A stretch of 64,000 nt of DNA from Paramecium pentaurelia (taxonomy: Eukaryota; Ciliophora; Oligohymenophorea; Peniculida; Parameciidae). A program made the translations under genes and the position numbers. Shown here in pieces: positions 62,343 through 64,000 of this stretch (positions within the stretch are counted from its first letter, which is position 1; every line of letters starts with the position of its first letter). The stretch is from assembly GCA_905183005.1 (NCBI GenBank), contig CAJJDO010000104.1, positions 124,001 through 188,000 of the forward strand, given 5' to 3'. The notes beneath the pieces are model-generated. The model saw only the letters and a list, made by a program, of their open reading frames with translations, did no database searches and had not been told where the DNA came from.

Positions 62343-64000
62343 ATGAATATGAATGTTGTTTAAGAAGTATTGTCAAACTAATTTAAGAATTTCTTGAATA
62401 AACAGAAGGATAAATATGATTCAATAAAATAATTAATGATTTAAAATTCAACCACAACTCCTCCAAATGAAGACTCATTTCGAAAGCCAATCATTTAAAT
62501 CATGACTCAAATTAATTCTTAATAAATGAGAGTACGTAATCCATCTTAAGAAAGTCATAAACTATAAAGTGACAGTCATTAATTTAAAATTACTCATCCA
62601 AAATCACCTACATTAACTTAGATTAGTTTATAATTAGCATCTGATAGAATAACTTCTAATAATCAAAAAGATTTGCTTTTAATTAATGAAGAACCAAGTA
62701 ATAAAGAGGACTCACAATAATTAAGTGTGATAAGAAAATCAAATGATTATGAATAACTATATCACAAATCTAATTTCAATAAATCAAATATCCTTCATCC
62801 ATCATTAAGATTATTGTATTTCTCAAAATCAAACCTAATTTCAAAACAAATATTAACTAAATAGCAATTTAAAATCATCCATGACTTATCTTCAGTATAT
62901 ATCATACCTTTAAAACGATAAATTCTAAATCAAATACAATAAGATTCTATCATAAAATAAGTGATCTACAGTGTGTATATTTGCTTTTTAATCTTCTATT
63001 TCACTATATTATTAATAGAATTGGGATGTAATTAATTAACAATTTGTAATTATAATATTTTCCATTATTTAATGGTTATTTTTTAATTACTTGATTGTGC
63101 TTATCAAATTTTAATTAATAAATTTTGTATCGCTAATATGTTTGCAGATGTAATAACAATATTACCATTTTTTGCATATTTATTAGATTTAGGAGAATAC
63201 TAGAAAATATTCTATATGTTTTATTTAATAAGAATATATAAAATAATTGATTACATGTAAAATTTGAATTGTTATATAAATTAATATGATTAGCTTTTTG
63301 TTATTTAAATTTCAATATAAATTCATTTTAGTACATTGATTGCTTAAACATTGGTATATATGTTTGCAGAATAACAATAAGACTATATTAATTACATTCA
63401 AAATATTTTTGCTGTGTTATTTTAGAATCCTAATATAATAAAACGTTATTATTTTATTATATATTTGATTAGAACTCTCTTATTGATATTCTATGTGTAC
63501 AAAATTAAGTAGATAATAAATTATTAAACTATTCCATTAGATTCATATATCAATTATACTCCAAAGACTTTAAAGAATATAATCAATTATTAATAAAAAA
63601 ATAGAGTTGTCAAATTTGATATGAGATCTTTACCATTACATTTATAATAACAAATGAAAAGAGAAAAATACTTCAAAATATTATAGAGTATTCCAATCTT
63701 TAATTAATCATTTTCTAATTAAACTATTTTAAATATATGTGATATTATAGAGGAAGATATTTTAAAACCTAATAAAGTAATTAAGTAAAAATAATGTCTA
63801 CATTTTCTATTAGAAGGATAAATTGGAATTGTTTAAAAATGTTAATTGTCTTAAAAAGAATTCAAATTAACTAAAATTTCAAATACATTTTAGATTTTTA
63901 ATAATATCGCTTTTTTTAAGAATTAATTATAAGGAATAGAATTTTAAAGTATTGGATATTCTAAAATAGCTAGTTTAGATTAAAATCAATTTTAGTAATT
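62343..64000 (+). CDS. Cyclic-nucleotide-binding, channel-like membrane protein (3' end outside window)
   Basis: Starts MNMNVVQEVLSNQFKNFLNK, with a ~185-residue polar N-terminus. Membrane spans follow, in the order seen in CNG/HCN/EAG-type channels: VIYSVYICFLIFYFTILLIE (S1), a Cys/Ile/Phe span, ANMFADVITILPFFAYLLDL (S2-S3-like) and FYLIRIYKIIDYMQNLN (S4-like, poor in Arg). One intron probably lies near 63300-63331. After it come TLIAQTLVYMFAEQQQDYI and RYYFIIYLIRTLLLIFYVYK, then a C-linker (LPLHLQQQMKREKYFKILQS) and the beginning of a cyclic-nucleotide-binding domain (LHFLLEGQIGIVQ). The usual pore signature (GYGD-like) was not found. The gene runs off the window. Confidence 0.7.

Noticed and set aside
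1..64000. Bacterial-style operons, IS elements or CRISPR arrays.
   Set aside because: None of the direct/inverted repeat or transposase signs were found; spliced genes and the ciliate code make the window eukaryotic.

Overview
The window reads as macronuclear DNA of a ciliate, most likely Paramecium or a close relative. Almost every long reading frame stays open only if TAA and TAG are read as glutamine and TGA is the sole stop. Coding frames are broken by very short GT...AG introns, mostly 20-35 nt with a mode near 25. The DNA is very AT-rich, and genes are packed tightly on both strands, often with only 10-80 bp between them. In about 30 gene models, removing the introns placed by eye gave an exact multiple of three between ATG and TGA, and that was the main check on boundaries. 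Species and chromosome cannot be told from the sequence.

Layout. 1-5.8 kb (minus strand): an unidentified partial gene, the CAF-1 p60 histone chaperone, the dynein-arm assembly factor DNAAF11/LRRC6, and a long ciliate protein whose last ~130 residues are a GGQ peptidyl-tRNA hydrolase/release-factor domain. 5.9-12.3 kb (plus): a TPR-like protein, a disordered protein, a trichocyst matrix protein and a multi-membrane-span RING protein. 12.3-18 kb (minus): a NEK kinase, a kinesin, a 57-residue protein and an NDR kinase. 18.3-25.6 kb: a disordered protein, a PI4-kinase beta, a TFIIIC-type TPR protein, a RimK-like ATP-grasp protein and the NAA10 acetyltransferase. 26.7-41 kb: a double-GAF protein, a small membrane protein, a probable mitochondrial helical-repeat protein, a Myb-like protein, a DUSP-like pseudophosphatase with a Q/N-rich tail, a BET bromodomain protein and a second Myb-like protein. 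41.4-53 kb: an MFS transporter, a 1644-residue CH-domain/coiled-coil protein, a small membrane protein, a disordered protein and a carotenoid oxygenase. 53-56.4 kb: a degenerate stretch with a probable EFG1 pseudogene. 56.3-64 kb: a coiled-coil protein, a TPR protein, a Cys-cluster protein, a candidate structured RNA and the start of a cyclic-nucleotide-binding channel-like protein.

There is no operon-like pathway. The content is ordinary eukaryotic housekeeping (chromatin: CAF-1, BET, Myb, TFIIIC; signalling: NEK, NDR, PI4K, GAF), plus ciliate cell biology (dynein assembly, kinesin, trichocyst matrix) and mitochondrial translation. No prokaryote-type defence system, CRISPR array or mobile element was seen. 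The items most worth follow-up are the GGQ fusion frame, the pseudophosphatase with an arrayed-TAA polyglutamine tract, the carotenoid oxygenase, the pore-poor channel, the structured RNA candidate near 61.6 kb and the decayed region at 53.6-55.8 kb.

All boundaries were set by hand translation. Family names come from recognised motifs, not from database searches.
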